A program made the position numbers and the translations under genes. Positions 60,981-61,103 of a stretch of DNA of 61,103 bases are shown piece after piece. The stretch's first letter is position 1; every line of letters starts with the position of its first letter. The stretch comes from Dictyobacter arantiisoli. GTDB taxonomy: Bacteria; Chloroflexota; Ktedonobacteria; Ktedonobacterales; Ktedonobacteraceae. Below the pieces are notes generated by a model. It was not told where the DNA came from. It did not search any database and worked only from the letters and a program-made list of their open reading frames with translations. Where the stretch lies: the NCBI RefSeq assembly GCF_008326305.1, contig NZ_BIXY01000038.1:1-61103 (forward strand), written 5' to 3'.

Positions 60981-61103
60981 AGTGTTTGATTCCCATCACG
61001 ATGGGTATGCAGGCGCGAGCTTGGTCAAGAGGCGATGGCAGGAGGCGATTCTGATAAACGCCTCCGAACTTTCGGGCAAGCCCTCGTGATCGCGAGAGAG
61101 CCG
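60981..61103. repeat. Start of a further, inverted family 1-related element
   Basis: AGTGTTTGATTCCCATCAC (60981-60999) is the exact reverse complement of 60953-60971, nine bases away. This looks like the end of a second element facing copy C. It continues with GCAGGCGCG, and a hairpin (GGAGGCG with CGCCTCC near 61041-61065) follows before the window ends. No gene is seen here. Confidence 0.65.

Overview
The window is 61 kb of bacterial chromosome of roughly even base composition, with dense protein-coding genes on both strands. There are no rRNA genes, no tRNA genes I can recognise, no CRISPR array, and no complete insertion sequence with a transposase. The protein set suggests Chloroflexota, most likely class Ktedonobacteria: menaquinone genes, a DhnA-type aldolase, DUF4126 and DUF4397 proteins, many two-component proteins, a surface sedolisin, and repeat-rich spacers. 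That placement is inferred from the style of the proteins; no 16S or ribosomal marker is present to prove it.

Layout. 0-4.4 kb: the start of a gene leaving the window, a membrane histidine kinase and a tail-to-tail response regulator (both apparently leaderless), a small protein with half of a CDGSH-like motif, and a degenerate receiver. 4.4-12.6 kb: an A-type Fe-S carrier, a subtilisin-like protease, an M20 peptidase, a MarR regulator, thioredoxin reductase and class I aldolase. 12.7-18.3 kb: cell-surface proteins (DUF4397, beta-propeller, zinc ribbon, lipoprotein sedolisin). 18.5-23.9 kb: uvrB, then a polyamine group (deoxyhypusine synthase-like, speD, speB) with no aminopropyltransferase. 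23.9-24.7 kb: a gene-free block of nested inverted repeats. 24.8-32.7 kb: an Arg/Gly/Pro-rich repeat protein, an orphan radical SAM activase, polyprenyl synthase plus menG, a Nudix hydrolase, a redoxin and a trans-sulfuration-type PLP enzyme. 32.9-36.3 kb: BON, DUF4126 and GH1 genes.

36.4-44.2 kb is the most unusual region. It is a minus-strand set of complex I-like redox genes: nuoB, a NuoI/NuoE hybrid, an altered NuoF, and two tandem copies of an 802-residue flavo-iron-sulfur protein that joins a NuoG-like head, a GltD-like FAD/NAD(P) core and a ferredoxin tail. No nuoC, nuoD or membrane-arm gene is beside it. The two copies are mosaic: identical at both ends and diverged in the middle, as expected from gene conversion. 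leuB follows, head to head, behind a structured leader.

46.2-56.1 kb is a six-gene chemosensory operon on the minus strand (PATAN protein, two CheY-like regulators, CheW, a methyl-accepting protein with a Gln-rich tail, and a hybrid CheA). It has the order of cyanobacterial pil/tax clusters and lacks cheB and cheR. 56.8-60.4 kb encodes a GAF/PAS histidine kinase and its winged-helix regulator.

Two families of intergenic palindromic repeats are scattered through the window. In one family the two best copies, 37 kb apart, differ at six stem positions, and all six are compensated on the other arm.
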